Shown here in pieces: positions 41,319 through 52,639 of a stretch of DNA of 64,000 nt; position 1 is the first letter of the stretch; every line of letters starts with the position of its first letter. Source of the stretch: Phoebastria nigripes. Lineage: Eukaryota; Chordata; Aves; Procellariiformes; Diomedeidae. Below the pieces are notes generated by a model. It did not search any database and was not told the DNA's origin. It was given only the letters and a program-made list of their open reading frames with translations. The stretch is taken from NCBI GenBank assembly GCA_035582835.1, contig JAYKAV010003126.1, positions 377,706 through 441,705 on the forward strand, written 5' to 3'. The translations under genes and the position numbers were made by a program.

Positions 41319-44300
41319 AGCAAGGTGATGGGAACTGCCCATGTCAACTCTGATCGTTTCAGCCAGATCTGCTGGAGGCTGTACTGGGCTGTCATTGACT
41401 GATGATAGGTGCTTTTATCTGTAGAAAGGGATGTTCTCTATTCCCTTTTCCATTGCTCTTTTACTCCTCATTGTTAGTCTCTCTCCTCTTAGCATTTTCC
41501 CTTTATTTCCCTTCTTTGCAATTGTTATGCACTCATTTTTCTCTGTGTCCTTCTGTGTCTGCTTGTATTTTTGTATTAGTAGAGACAGAGAATGGGCAAA
41601 TGGATTGAGAATAGTGTTGGAAACCAGGCTCCCTTGAATATCAGAGTTCTTGCAACAGCACTTTATGCTGCTCAGGTCAGATCACAATGTATATCTGCAT
41701 TGCTCAATACTGCAGATAAACGTAAGGTAATGGCAGAATCTTCAGATATATATACCACCAGGTATCACTGCAGTCCTCTGCCAGCCNGATCAGCCAAGAA
41801 GTGGGGTTTCTAGGACTGTGTACGTTGCTGGTATTTCTGATGTCTGAGCTAGTTTGTCCTGTGCTCCAGCCTACTCCGTACCCGTACGAGGTAATTCAGA
41901 ACCAGCTTGCGCTTCTCTAATGTCACGCTGTTATACTCTGTAGGCATACTCAAGGATATAACCATTCAAGTATTTAGATTTCTAGCTCCCAGTGAAGCAC
42001 ATAAATGCATCTGTGAAGTCAGTCAGAATTTTTCTGTGTCTGTCTCAAGATATTGTGTATCCTGCTGTAAGAAATTCCATATTCTCCACATAAGCCTGTC
42101 TCCGTGTAGAGAGGTGTTTGTTTTGACATGGTTCTCAATCTAAGGATGCAAACCAAGAAAGCACAGACTGTCTGTCATTCAGTTTCTTAGTCATCTTAAA
42201 CCAGTTTGTGCCCGTGCTACTGCTGAAAAGGCAGTCCTGTCCTCCCCTTCACCTCTGCTGCCGTATTCGGAGCTTTGCTTGTTGCTGGTGCTGTCACTCA
42301 CGTGGCGCTGGAGTCAGGCAGGGAACTGAAAACTCGTTTTTCTTCTGTAGGATTAGTTAGTGTTCAACCAGGTTATGTTCTTGATGGAATTTACAGCACT
42401 GTTACAAACTGCAAAGGATAGAAACATGCAGAAAGAGCTGAACTGGCCTCAGCTGTGGAAGATCAGATCGGTTTAAAGCATGTGGACATGTCCCAATAGT
42501 CTGGACATGTGGACTATAAGCCAAGATGATAATTGATGTGGGAGAATCATTTGTAAAGCATACTTTTTTTGTAATAGTCCATATAAACCTCTTGAAGTAT
42601 TACAGCTATTACAAATTTAATATTTGAAAACAAGGGCTAATTATTTTGCCTTTTGCCTCCTCTCAACTTACTGACTTTCTACCGTGCTGGACATCTTTCT
42701 TTCTCACCAATGAAGATCATTTTTTGTATGTAGTAGCAAATANACTGTTGGAAGTATGGACTTGTGCTGCCAATATTGTCAATCCAGTATTGCCACCAGA
42801 TTAATCCTACGGATTTGCTATGAATCAGGTAGANTGGGTTTTTACTTTATTCAGTATGAAATGTTTAGCATCTGTCTTTCATGTCTGCAGTGTTCTGCAT
42901 TGCAGATGTGAACTGGACTAACAACTGGAGGCCTGCTCTTGGCTGGCGATGATTATATTTCTAAAAAATTATCACTTTGCTTCAGCAAATGTTACTTTTG
43001 CTCATGTAGAATTAAAAAANTTTTACTGTTACATTTAAGTTGCAGCATAGCAATGAGATGCACTGTCACTTGTGAGCAGTTTATGACCATCAGAACGTAC
43101 ATTTGTGTAAATCGCAAGGAAAGCNGGACTATTGTGGAAGAAAACTATGTTATAGCGTGATAGACAAACAAGTAATTTCACATGCAGAATATTGTGTTTT
43201 TGTAGAAGGTTCCAAACAGTAAAATTCTGCTGTTTGAAAAGGTTGGTGATAAGGGTGGTTATGGGGTTAGATTTTTGGCAACTGTTATGTTAATGAAGAA
43301 TCCTAATGACATAGTTAGATTTTTGGCTATAATATAGGAATCCACTCTAATGAATTGGTGACTAAAGTAAATACTTATTTTCTTTACAGATAGGCTTTGA
43401 AGACAGACTGCCTAAACAAACGTTCACATTGAACAATAGTTACCNGACTGGGTAGAGACATTTCTGTTTTGCTGTATTTAGGAAAAGCTAAAAGCTTAAA
43501 ACAAGAGAAGGAAATATTTTGGCACATGTTCTAGGAAGAAAAAGTACAGTTAGGCAATAGAATTCATTAAATATATTCTTGAAAAAGTGCGGAGCTAGTT
43601 TCAGGATTAAGACTGCAATCATCTGTGTACTTCTTTAGAAGTATTATTAACAGTGCTATTAACTTGCTTTCCATATTTGATAATAANAAATTTCAAATTC
43701 AAACTTAATAACCGCACGTTGCCAATTGATAATATATGTGAACAGCACAAAGTTGCACTGAAACTTTCTGCTAAAAATGTTTTCTTAACTCTGCAATCAT
43801 AAAAACACCATNTGAATCTTAATTCAATGAGATTTACCCCAAAGAACAATCAGTACATGTGTCTAAATTACAGAGGTTGGAACTCAGACGAGAAACCTAA
43901 TTTCACATTTTGAAGAAAGAATGGATTGTTGTCCCAGTATGTTGCTGAGTACTTAAAAAATGACATTAAGTTGGAAACTCCAGGGGAAAGCAAAAAAATT
44001 AAGCAGCTTAAGAAAATAGTGGATATCAGTCTGGTCTAGAAGGTTAATAGGAAAGGAGATCTCTTTTACTTATGNCTACTACTTTTTTCTTCTGTCTATC
44101 ATAATACACTTTTATGTTTATATGAGAAATGTTATGGGATGCCATTATCCTCTCATGGCATGGGTTATCTTCCTCACAGGTATTGCGTAACCACAAGCCA
44201 TGTATAAGTTATGAAGCAATTTATGTTTTCAGTGAAGTACTTAAAGCTAATTGTTTGGGGAATATTTGATCAAATAGTCGTAAGATACGGTTAGCATCCT

Positions 44301-45874
44301 GTCCTTTATCCAACCGAGCAGTTCCCGTTTACCTGTTCAGTGTAGGAAGATTGTTGTAGAAATGGCAAGGAGGAAATATTCCATCTTTTCGTATACATAC
44401 ACTTGGGCAGGTAACTTCTTTTTAGTCTTTTGTCATTTAAAATTGCTATTGTGACAGCAGCTGGAGAAATGTTGAGGAAAATGCACTAATTTGACTTTTT
44501 AATTTTACTTACTTGCTTTTGTGGGGTAGATTTTACCGCAAATGAAAAACTTTCTTACAGGTTTTTATTGAGGCTTTTTCTTGTATGTATCCTTTTTATA
44601 GTTGAAAGCATTGCTCACCCTTTCATATTGAATTTTGAAGGATATTTTTTCTATTTCTTAGTAAAGGTTGAAACTGAGGCAGTGTTCTGATTGAAACAAC
44701 TGATCATCCAGGTTATCTTTTGCGTCACCTGTATGATTGCCGTCCGCTGAAATTAGTTTGCTTTCGCAGGCTTTGGAGCATGTTACAGCTTTGAATATAT
44801 TTTTGTGTAATGAGAGGTGTATGTTTGAGTAATGAGAGGAAAAGCGTGCTTATTAAAAAGAAAGAAACTGTATTTGACACATTTAAAAGTATCATAACTC
44901 ATAAATTATTGACTAGAATAATTGTCTATTTAAAACTTTCTTTTTGAATACAGAGGCCAACTGGGGTAGGAACCATCTTTATATAAAAAAGAAACAGGTT
45001 CTGAAAGATGATTAAACATTGTCTGTTGGAAAAATGAGAATAGCTCCCGCATTAACCATGTTTACAGCAACTAGAAACTGTCTCATAGTTTTCTTTAATC
45101 ACATGTATGGGTGTTTTCAGCATTGTAAAACATGAAGCCTAATGATTTTTTGCAGAAGAGTGGAAACTGAATAATAGCAATTTTAGCACACACTAGATAT
45201 TATCAGATAATTCTGCTACTAAATGTTTGCAAATGAGAGGAGACTGAGGGCTGTTTTTATATATGATTTATAAATACATTGATTAGGGAGTTCTGATACG
45301 CCTCTCTCTTTGAACAAGTATTTTAAGTTGTCTGCTAGTAATACAGTGAAAACCTTTTACAGACTGTGAATGAATTTTGCATAGACTTACTAGCCGGTTA
45401 ATTTTGAGTGGTAGTAATTAGTCAAGACATTCTCCTGAATAAAGCAGTAGAACTTATTTTGTATATACTAGATAATGTTGCTAAGTACTGAATACATACC
45501 TTATTGAATTAAACTTTATGAAGTGGATTGTTGTTCAAGGAGCAATAGCTGAACTTCTTTTGATTTTGTTCACTGAATTGTTTGTTGTTTTTTTTTTTTT
45601 GTGTTACTGAGATTAGCTTGTCAGTTAAACATAGTTTTCTGGAGAAAACAATTTTAAACATTTGGGATATTATATACAGAGGGCTTGATTTGGATCTCAC
45701 TTATGCAATGTACAATATGATATTATTGGTTTGTCTTTCCCTGCTAGAGTTCTCATGGTGTTCTAGGTATATGGGACTTTCAATTTTTTATTTTAATTTT
45801 AAAATAAAGGGAAATATTTAAACCAGAATTATTTAAAATGAAAATTTTTTTTCATCAAATTTTTCTGTGCCTGC

Positions 45875-45900
45875 TTTTTTTTTTTTTTTTTTTTTTTTTT
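45875..45900 (+). repeat. Poly(T) tract of 26 bases
   Basis: Pure T run ending at atggacagg. No associated element is seen. Confidence 0.9.
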
Positions 45901-46272
45901 ATGGACAGGCTAGTTTACATGTGACATTGTTTGTCACCAAATACTTATATCACTTTCCAGCTCTATGAGGTGCATTGTATGTCTCTTACAACCTGACAGC
46001 TGGATTTTTCTGTATTCGGAATTTCAAAAATTAAGTCAGCTCTCTTGAAAATTTAATGAAAACCTGAAATGGCAAATAAAATGACAGCAACTTGCTGTTG
46101 CCTTTGTTTTAGACCTTGTTTAAGCTTTTAACCCTAAGATGGTCTGGAGAATCCTTTTTGTTTTTAAATGAGTACTGCCATTTTTGGTGCAAAATTAGAA
46201 ATCCTGAATACTGTGGGGAAGTTTTACTCAAAAAGCTGAACAGGCTTGTTGAATTTTTTGTATTCCATGTGT

Positions 46273-47164
46273 TGNTGGGTTGACTTTGGCTGGCTGCCAG
46301 GTGCCCACCAAGCCGCTCTCTCACTCCCCCTCCTCAACAGGACAGGGGGAGAAAATAGGATGAAAACTTCATAGGTGGAGATCACTTACCAATTACCGTC
46401 ATGGGCAAAACAGACTTGACTTGGGAAAAATTAATTTAATATAATTTATTGCTGATTAAAATAGAGTTGGATTGTGAGGGAAAAAAAAGACAAAATCTAA
46501 AACACCTTCCCCCACCCTCACTTTTTTCTGGTCTCAGCTTCACTCCCGACTCTTCTACTTTCTTGCCTCCCCTGACCTGAGCAGCGCAGGGGGGATGGGG
46601 AATGGGGGTTGCAGAGCTCATAGCACTTCGTCTCTGCCTCTCTCACACTTTTCCCCTGCTCCAGTGTGGGCCCTCTGCATGGGCTGCAGTCCTTGAGGAT
46701 AAACCTGCTCCTGTGCGTGCTCTCCTTGGGCTGCAGTTCCTTCAGGACATATCCATCTGCTGTGGCATTGGGTCCTTCGTGGCCTGCAGTAATACCTGCT
46801 CCAGTGTGGTCCTCCATGGGCTGCAGGGAAATACCTGCTTCACCATGGTCTGCTCCACGGGCTGCAGGGGAATCTCTGCTCTGGCACCTGGAGCACCTCC
46901 TCCCCCTCCTCTTTCTCTGACCTCAGGATTTGCAGGATTGTTTCTCACACTTTCTTTACATCATTACTCATGCTGCCAGGCAGCATTTTGCCCTTTCTTA
47001 AATGTGATTTCCCAGCGGTGCCACCAGCATCACTGACGGGCTCAGCTGTGTCCTGTGGTGGGTCCATGCTATGTCCAGCACGGAGCAGCCCCTGGCCTCT
47101 TCTGACAGAGCCCACCCTGCAGCTCCCCACTATCAGAACCTTGCCACGTACACCCAATACAACA
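46273..47164 (-). mobile_element. Solo LTR of an avian endogenous retrovirus (ERVL/ERVK-like), minus orientation
   Basis: Non-coding terminal repeat of about 890 bp. On the minus strand it begins TGTTGTATTGGGTG (complement of 47164 leftward) and ends GTCAACCCANCA at 46273, so it has TG...CA ends. It contains several imperfect copies of a motif of the form 'ctgctccagtgtgg ... catgggctgcag' between about 46660 and 46880, a known feature of this avian LTR type. A minus-strand AATAAA is read from tttatt near 46447. The left 78 bases match the right end of the next LTR in inverted orientation. No internal gag, pol or env sequence is attached, so it is a solo LTR. No clean target duplication is visible (flanks tgtgt and cgtat). 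Open frames inside it are spurious. Its assignment to a retroviral LTR is confident; the exact family is not. Confidence 0.85.
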
Positions 47165-47334
47165 CGTATGCAGCATGACAGGGTATCTATTCTTANGGGT
47201 ATAGGAGAGAAAAAAAATTCTGAATATAAATGTTTAAGCACTCAGTGGATGTGGCAGTACCCTTGGGCGTTCTCGGGAGTAGAGGAACACTAGCAAGACT
47301 ATGGAGAAGTATTTTATATGTGAACGGGAACAGC
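47165..47334. other. Unique spacer between the two divergent LTRs
   Basis: About 170 bp of AT-rich sequence separates the U3 ends of the two LTRs. It contains an isolated N at 47196 and an A-rich run near 47211-47217. I see no gene or known element in it. Confidence 0.6.
47330..47334. repeat. Left target-site duplication of the plus-strand LTR (ACAGC)
   Basis: ACAGC immediately precedes the TG of the LTR and recurs immediately after its terminal CA. Confidence 0.8.
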
Positions 47335-47918
47335 TGTATTAGGTCTGGCTGAGATGGAGTTAATTTTCCCTATAGCAGCCCTCATAGTGCTGTGCTTTGT
47401 ATTGGCAGGTAGAAGGGTGTTGATAACACACTAGTGTTTTGGCTACCGCTGAGCAGCGCTCGCGCAGCATCCAGGCTGTCTCTCCAGCATTCCCCCTCAC
47501 CAGTAGGCTGGGAGTGGGCAAGATCTTGGGAGGGGACATAGCCAGGACAGCTGACCCCAACCGACCAAAGGGATATTCCATACCATATGACGTCTGCTCA
47601 GCAATAAAAGCTAAGAGAAAGGAGGAGGGGGGGGCATTCGTTATTATGACGTTTGCCTTCCGGAGCAACCGCTATGCGTACTGAAGCCCCGCTTCCTGGG
47701 AAGCGGCTGGACATCGCCTACTGATGGGAAGTAGAGAATAAATCTTTTGTTTTCCTTTGCTTCCATGTGCGGCCTTTGCTTTTGTTTTATTAAACTGCCT
47801 TCATCTCGACCCACAAGTTTTTTCCATTTTATTTTCTCTGCCCCCTGTCCTGCTGAGGAGAGGAGTGATAGAGCGGCTTGACGGGTACCTGGCATCCGGC
47901 CAAGGTCAACCCACCACA
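47335..47918 (+). mobile_element. Solo LTR of an avian ERVL-like element, plus orientation, with 5-bp target duplication
   Basis: A 584-bp LTR with TG...CA ends (TGTATTAGGTCTGGCTG to CAACCCACCACA), flanked by the direct repeat ACAGC at 47330-47334 and 47919-47923. Five-base duplications are usual for ERVL-type integration. An AATAAAAG motif at 47603-47609 sits where a retroviral TATA-like box is expected, and an AATAAA polyadenylation signal lies at 47737-47742. U3, R and U5 therefore run left to right, in the same sense as CTNNA2. No internal retroviral genes are attached. It ends 95 bp before the CTNNA2 coding exon and could supply a promoter or poly(A) site to that locus, which is inference only. 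Confidence 0.88.
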
Positions 47919-47923
47919 ACAGC
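47919..47923. repeat. Right target-site duplication of the plus-strand LTR (ACAGC)
   Basis: Second copy of the 5-bp duplication, directly after the terminal CA at 47917-47918. The match extends to 6 bp (AACAGC) if the last A of the LTR is counted. Confidence 0.8.
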
Positions 47924-47979
47924 ATATATGCTATTCTCTAAATAAATTATGTGCAGTATTTGGTTATTACACTAATAAT

Positions 47980-48013
47980 ATTAATGGATATTGTGTCATT
48001 TTGTCTGTTCTAG
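47980..48013 (+). promoter_or_regulatory. 3' splice site of the intron before the first coding exon
   Basis: The stretch ends in ttttgtctgttctag, a pyrimidine-rich tract followed by AG at 48012-48013. A plausible branch-point match (attaatg) lies about 30 bases upstream. All of this lies within the 90 bases between the second LTR's target duplication and the exon, so the LTR insertion left the acceptor signals intact. Confidence 0.85.
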
Positions 48014-48018
48014 GGAGT
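48014..48018 (+). other. CTNNA2: CTNNA2 5' UTR piece at the start of the first coding exon
   Basis: Five bases, GGAGT, lie between the inferred 3' splice site (tctag|GGAGT) and the start codon. The exon is therefore mostly coding, and the rest of the 5' UTR must come from one or more upstream exons that I could not identify in this window. Confidence 0.8.
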
Positions 48019-48120
48019 ATGACTTCTGCAACGTCACCTATCATTTTGAAATGGGACCCCAAAAGTTTGGAAATCAGGACTCTCACAGTAGAGAGGCTAT
48101 TGGAGCCACTTGTTACCCAG
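48019..48120 (+). CDS. CTNNA2: CTNNA2 (alpha-N-catenin), first coding exon, N-terminal 34 residues
   Basis: Alpha-N-catenin is the neural alpha-catenin. It links cadherin-bound beta-catenin to actin at adherens junctions and synapses. The frame from ATG 48019 begins MTSATSPIILKWDPKSLEIR and ends in LLEPLVTQ at a splice junction. The MTSATSPIIL start is the alpha-N form; the alpha-E paralogue CTNNA1 begins MTAVHAGNINF before the shared KWDPKSLEIRTL block. Only residues 1-34 of a protein of roughly 900 are here, just before the beta-catenin-binding and dimerisation region. The start is supported by family identity and by an A at -3 (agtATGa). The frame is also open upstream to about 47878 in intron and LTR sequence, without an earlier in-frame ATG. 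The codon after CAG 48118-48120 leaves the family sequence, which marks the exon end. No frameshift or stop is seen. The next exon, expected to begin VTTLVNTS, was not found in the remaining 15.9 kb. Confidence 0.96.
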
Positions 48121-48126
48121 GCAAGT
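48118..48126 (+). promoter_or_regulatory. GC-type 5' splice site, CAG|GCAAGT
   Basis: The exon ends cccCAG and the intron begins gcaagtatc. Apart from C at +2, this is a perfect match to the U1-complementary donor CAG|GTAAGT, as expected of GC-AG introns, whose other positions tend to match consensus closely. No GT donor that keeps the alpha-catenin sequence is present at this junction. The intron is phase 0. A sequencing error (T read as C) or a polymorphism cannot be excluded from one sequence. Confidence 0.85.
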
Positions 48127-50569
48127 ATCTTCGATTTCTTTTGCTTCTTCCTTTAGCCTGTTGCTATATTTACTCATTTTATGTATTTATCTTAATAATC
48201 TTTGATAATAAAAACTTGAACAGTTTTTGTTCGTGATCTCTAGTGGAAACCTCCATTCAAACATGTCTAGAAGTTCTTGTTCTAAATTTATAGTCTCCAA
48301 GTATGAGCAGGAATACAGTAGCAACAACTGTTTAGTTATGTTTGTCTTTTACAAGCAGTTTTGAAATTTATGAAACAGTCAATTTAAGACAGGCATCTGA
48401 CTGAGCACATACTCTTGGTTTGTTATTATACCATGGAAGACAGGTTCACATTAAAAACAAACAAAACCAACCAACCAAATTAAAGAAACTATTAAAACCT
48501 GTTTCATTTCGTGCTGTGATTGATTAGGAGTGTATGCTCAACCATTTACCTTTCAACTGAGTAAAATTTACTAATAGCAGCTAAAACATTTGTCCAGTGG
48601 TCTAAAAAGAGCAAGATGAAAGTGATGCTAGGTAACGTGTGTACTGTATATGGTAGTGGTATCCAGCTTTTAACCAGGTAGACCAGTTTCTTTACTGTCA
48701 GAGAAAATCTTTTATATCTATGCATATCACATTTCCTGTGTCTGTACAAATTTACATGTGCTGTGAGTGCATGCATAGGGGCAGGAGCTGTGTGGTCCAG
48801 AGAAAGATGGCAGAAGACATCAAACTTCTGTCACCGTCAGTGCGAGTTGCTGCGTCCATGGCCTGGTGCCTTTCTGTTCCTGAGTTGCCATTAATAATGG
48901 GAAGCTGGTTACGTAATTTTATTCTAGTAAGCTTCAAGATGGGTAGCTCCATTATTTAAAATACACACACAAGTCATTTTTCTTATGGGAATGCTCATTA
49001 TATTAAAAATGAATGTCAGCTAACCCCATCTGTCCGTCCATCTGTTATTAACAATTTTCTCGTAGACATTGTGGATCTTGAGATTGGTCTGCTGGATAGA
49101 AATGTAGGCCGCCTTTTGAGTGCGAGACCAGACTTGATATTTTTGTTTTAAGAATAAAACAGAGATAAAATATAAATCACTACGTCTTTAATTCCCCCAA
49201 AATGATGTCTCTGTATGGTTCCTATGCTCCTTAAAGTAAGTCATTTTCCAAAAAATTTACACCTATTCTTCTTTCTTTTTTTTTTTGAAAAAAATTACAT
49301 TATCTTTCTACAAATTGTTCTGGACATGAAAGTCTCTAACAACGTACACAACTTTACAGACTCAAAGGCAAAGAGATAAATGTTTCATTTCACATAGCTG
49401 TTGATAACATGGTAATTAACTTTCATTATAAACCTTTATAATTTTGTAGTTGATATGGAAGACGGACTAAAATCCGGAATTCATTGCGATAGCAACTGCA
49501 AATTAGGTTACGCGCTCTCTGTTATTCTGATCCTGGTGTTGGCATAGGAAGTGAAGCTGCTGTGAACTATGATCTGTTGTGAAAAGAGGAAATTACTGAG
49601 TCTTCTGTGAGTGAATGTCCTGTTTTCCTTTCACTTTGTTTTATTTTCCAACATGTGGCCCAGAAAAGAGAATACATCATCCAAGAAATGAAAGTACCAT
49701 TGTAGTTTCTCAAGTTTCTTGAGTTAACGTAAGTCTAGCTAAACCAAAAGTTTGATAGCACGCCTCAACAAATGTAAATAAAGAAATTACAGGTTGAACT
49801 ACGGGACTTGAATTTCTTCAGTGGTGGAAACTAAGGTGCCCAAGATCCTTACCTTTGTATTTTGATGAGGAACAATGTATTTCTATTTTAGCAGTATGTC
49901 AAGAAGACTAAAGAAAAAAAGTGCAGTCCAGAGAGGGTAGAGAAATGTTGGGATATTGCTTTATTCAACATTTANAAATATTTCCATTCTGATTTCTTCA
50001 TTTCATAGGTTTCTAGATAGTATGGACATATAAAAAAACTTTTTGAACATGTAATTTAATTTCTTGTATTAGAGAAATAAGTAGTTTTACTTATTTTCCT
50101 CTACTTTGAATCCAATAAAGTATGTTTGACTAAAGCATGTTTTTGTGAGCCACACAAACATAATCACGAAAGCTTCAAGTGATGAGAAATGTGCTACCTT
50201 CAGATTGTGTTTATCTGTTGCATTTTTAGCTTAAGTTATTCAGCTGCTCTTTCTGTTTTTCTCAGATAAGTTAATGATCATCCCAGTTTAAAGGCTTTTC
50301 TTTTTTCTGCTTAAAATTGCATATACAGTCTGGTCAAGTCAAGAATAGTATCTCGTTTACCTCTGTTTGGGCTTAGTTTGCAATCTGCCTATGCAGTGAC
50401 AACTTCCACAAGACACCATGTGCACATTCCACATGCAAAGATTTGGATCTCCTTAAAAAGTTTCAAAGCACTTTCCTTCCTAAAGAGAACATATAATTTG
50501 AAAGTTTATCTTGGCAAGTAAATAAATACATAAATATTTAATCCCTGTTCAGTTTGAACTCTGAAGCCC
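48127..50569 (+). other. CTNNA2: Start of the long intron after the first CTNNA2 coding exon
   Basis: AT-rich intron with no recognised element. The GC donor at 48121 begins it. Confidence 0.7.
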
Positions 50570-50812
50570 ACTGTAGGCTCATAAGAACTGTTTAACACGG
50601 AAATGGTAGAGATGTGAAGTTCTTCTGTAAGTCGTTAAAAACAAGTCACTGGATAGAAGAGGGAGAATCAACGACCACAAAATGCAACAGAACTGTGCTG
50701 CAGAAGTTCCTGAGCAACGTGATCTGACTTTGAAGGCAGCCCTACTTTGACCAGGAGTTTGGAGTAGATGACATCCTGAGGTCCCGTACAGCCAAAATTT
50801 GTTTGATTCTAG
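50570..50812 (+). mobile_element. Old CR1 LINE 3' UTR end
   Basis: The right part, ccaggagtttggagtagatgacatcctgaggtcccgtacagcc, matches the CR1 3' end pattern 'ggactagatgacctcctgaggtcccttccagcc', and a decayed gattcta tail follows (tttgattctag). The left part (gtgctgcagaagttcctgagcaacg) is probably 3' UTR or ORF2 end. The 128-codon open frame on the opposite strand here (50579-50965) is not a gene. Confidence 0.6.
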
Positions 50813-51266
50813 CACCACCAAGACAAATCCATGTTTTATTTTGGCATTCACACTTGAATATTTTGAGTATCCTCTTGTTCTCCAAGCTGTGTATGATTTT
50901 GGAGAATGCTTGAAAAACCAGAAATGGTTGTATGCAAGTCTTTGGGCTCCAAAAATGCTAATCAAGCCTTTTGTGTCTGTGTATGTGTGTGTGTGGGAGA
51001 TTTAGGCTCTGAACTCAGTGTATATATAGGCACATGAGTGACAGATTTTCAAATGGTGGCACATCCACTGATGTCTACTGAAATTTTGGGGAGTAATAAA
51101 GAAATGTGATGTGGATTTGAAAAGAACACCTCAGGGAGTCAGGAGAATGGTGCATTAAGACTGAATTTTAGACAAGCTCATTAGTGTTCCAGATGAGGAA
51201 ATATGGATAACCTATGAATTGATTTAGAAGAAATTATAAGACAGGAAGGTTGTCTGAGCTTGAGGC

Positions 51267-51287
51267 AAAAAAAAAAAAAAAAAAAAA
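51267..51287 (+). repeat. Poly(A) tract of 21 bases
   Basis: Pure A run after tgaggc. The preceding 150 bases do not look like a recognisable retrocopy. Confidence 0.9.
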
Positions 51288-52639
51288 TCCATTAACTGAT
51301 CATGAGAACGCATTAGAAATGACAGAATTGCATTTATTCTTGGAAGCCCTGAACTAGCAAACTAATTAAAACTTTCTCTGGCTGTCAGAGATGTAAGAGT
51401 ATTGAAGCTTGCTGGGGTACCCGTTTTCCCAGTGCTTGTTGTCATGTTTAAAGAGTAACAGATATGCCCTGCCACATGTCTTTTATCACATTACTATTAT
51501 TGAGATTTCGTAAGACATGTGTGATTGAAAAAAATTATTAGAATTTCTGTTCTCAACAATATTGAATTTAATAATTGAAATATGTTTCTTTTCTCTGGCT
51601 TCAACGTCACAATTAGCTAAAAGTAGAGGGTAATTGTATGTATTGCTAGTTTTGTTTTCTGAGAGTTTATAACAGTTAATCTTTTTTACTATAACTCTTA
51701 TAATTTTTAATTCTATGAAATTTTTATAAGGGGATGTATAACTAAAATATATCCTCAAGGGATACTGCCTCTTATTCTCACCTTCATGCATAGTAACCAA
51801 AATGAATTACAATTATATTTGTCAGACTATGGATGGTTTTCATAAGAAAAAATAATTACATTTTTAGGAAGGGCTTAACTGCCATTACCTGATATTTTAT
51901 ATGTAGCTGGAAAATAGCTTGTGGAGGTTGCCCATAAGGACTCGGGGGATATTTTTTTTGGTTTCTGGTGGTTTTGCATAATAATTAAATACAAATATGA
52001 ATAAAAGTTATATATGTTAAGGAGAGAAAAAAAAAACCACAACAAAAAAACAACCATAAACCAGCAACATTAATGCAATTGTTTTTTTTTTGAAAAATAC
52101 CAAAAATACTCATGTGTGAACACATGCATGAAAAGATGAAGGAGTTGTGTATCATTTTTGAAGATAAGATTTGCTCTTTTGATGAGATTTCAATTTTCTA
52201 GTGTCAACCTGTGGTTCTTTTCGGTAGTTTTTCCTAGGTATTTTAAATAGCAGTGTGGCTGTTTTACAAATGTGCCTTTATTACCAGAGCCATGCAGCAG
52301 TTGTGCTTTTTAGGATCTTTAAATTTTTGGGCTATTATGTATGATTTCAGAGTTGTAACAATAACACAAATAATAGTGTGTGTTCCTGTTGCAGATTTTT
52401 CATGACTGATTATGTTTTCCTTCAGTATGACACATTTTTGTCCTTCTGGAGTTGCTGTGAAGAGACAATTCTGAATTGCACTGCATGTTTTGTTGTTTTT
52501 TCCCCAGTAAATTTAAGATGCCCGTTATAGTAGCTGAGAGTGAAACAATAGTATGTTGTAAGGCAGACAAAAATAATGGAATGATTTTGCATTTTTTTTG
52601 TATATAGTATCACTCAGTAAAATTAAGTAACCTATATCT

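Larger units (their letters stand above)
38546..46272 (+). other. Non-coding DNA left of the LTR pair
   Basis: No recognised gene. Slightly higher GC around 40.2-42.3 kb, including a TGACTCAGC motif near 40755 of AP-1/Maf type, and a cluster of isolated N bases between 40.3 and 44.1 kb. No CpG island was seen. Confidence 0.55.

Noticed and set aside
41073..41402. 109-codon frame with a long phenylalanine run
   Set aside because: The run is simply the poly(T) and CTTT tract translated.
46602..47036. 144-codon frame and several overlapping frames on both strands
   Set aside because: They lie wholly inside the minus-strand LTR, whose GC-rich repeated motifs keep several frames open. They are not genes.
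46273..47918. A single provirus bounded by the two LTRs
   Set aside because: The LTRs are inverted relative to each other, differ in family and length, and enclose only 170 bp. They are two independent solo LTRs.
50579..50965. 128-codon minus-strand frame
   Set aside because: It overlaps the old CR1 3' end in antisense and matches nothing known.
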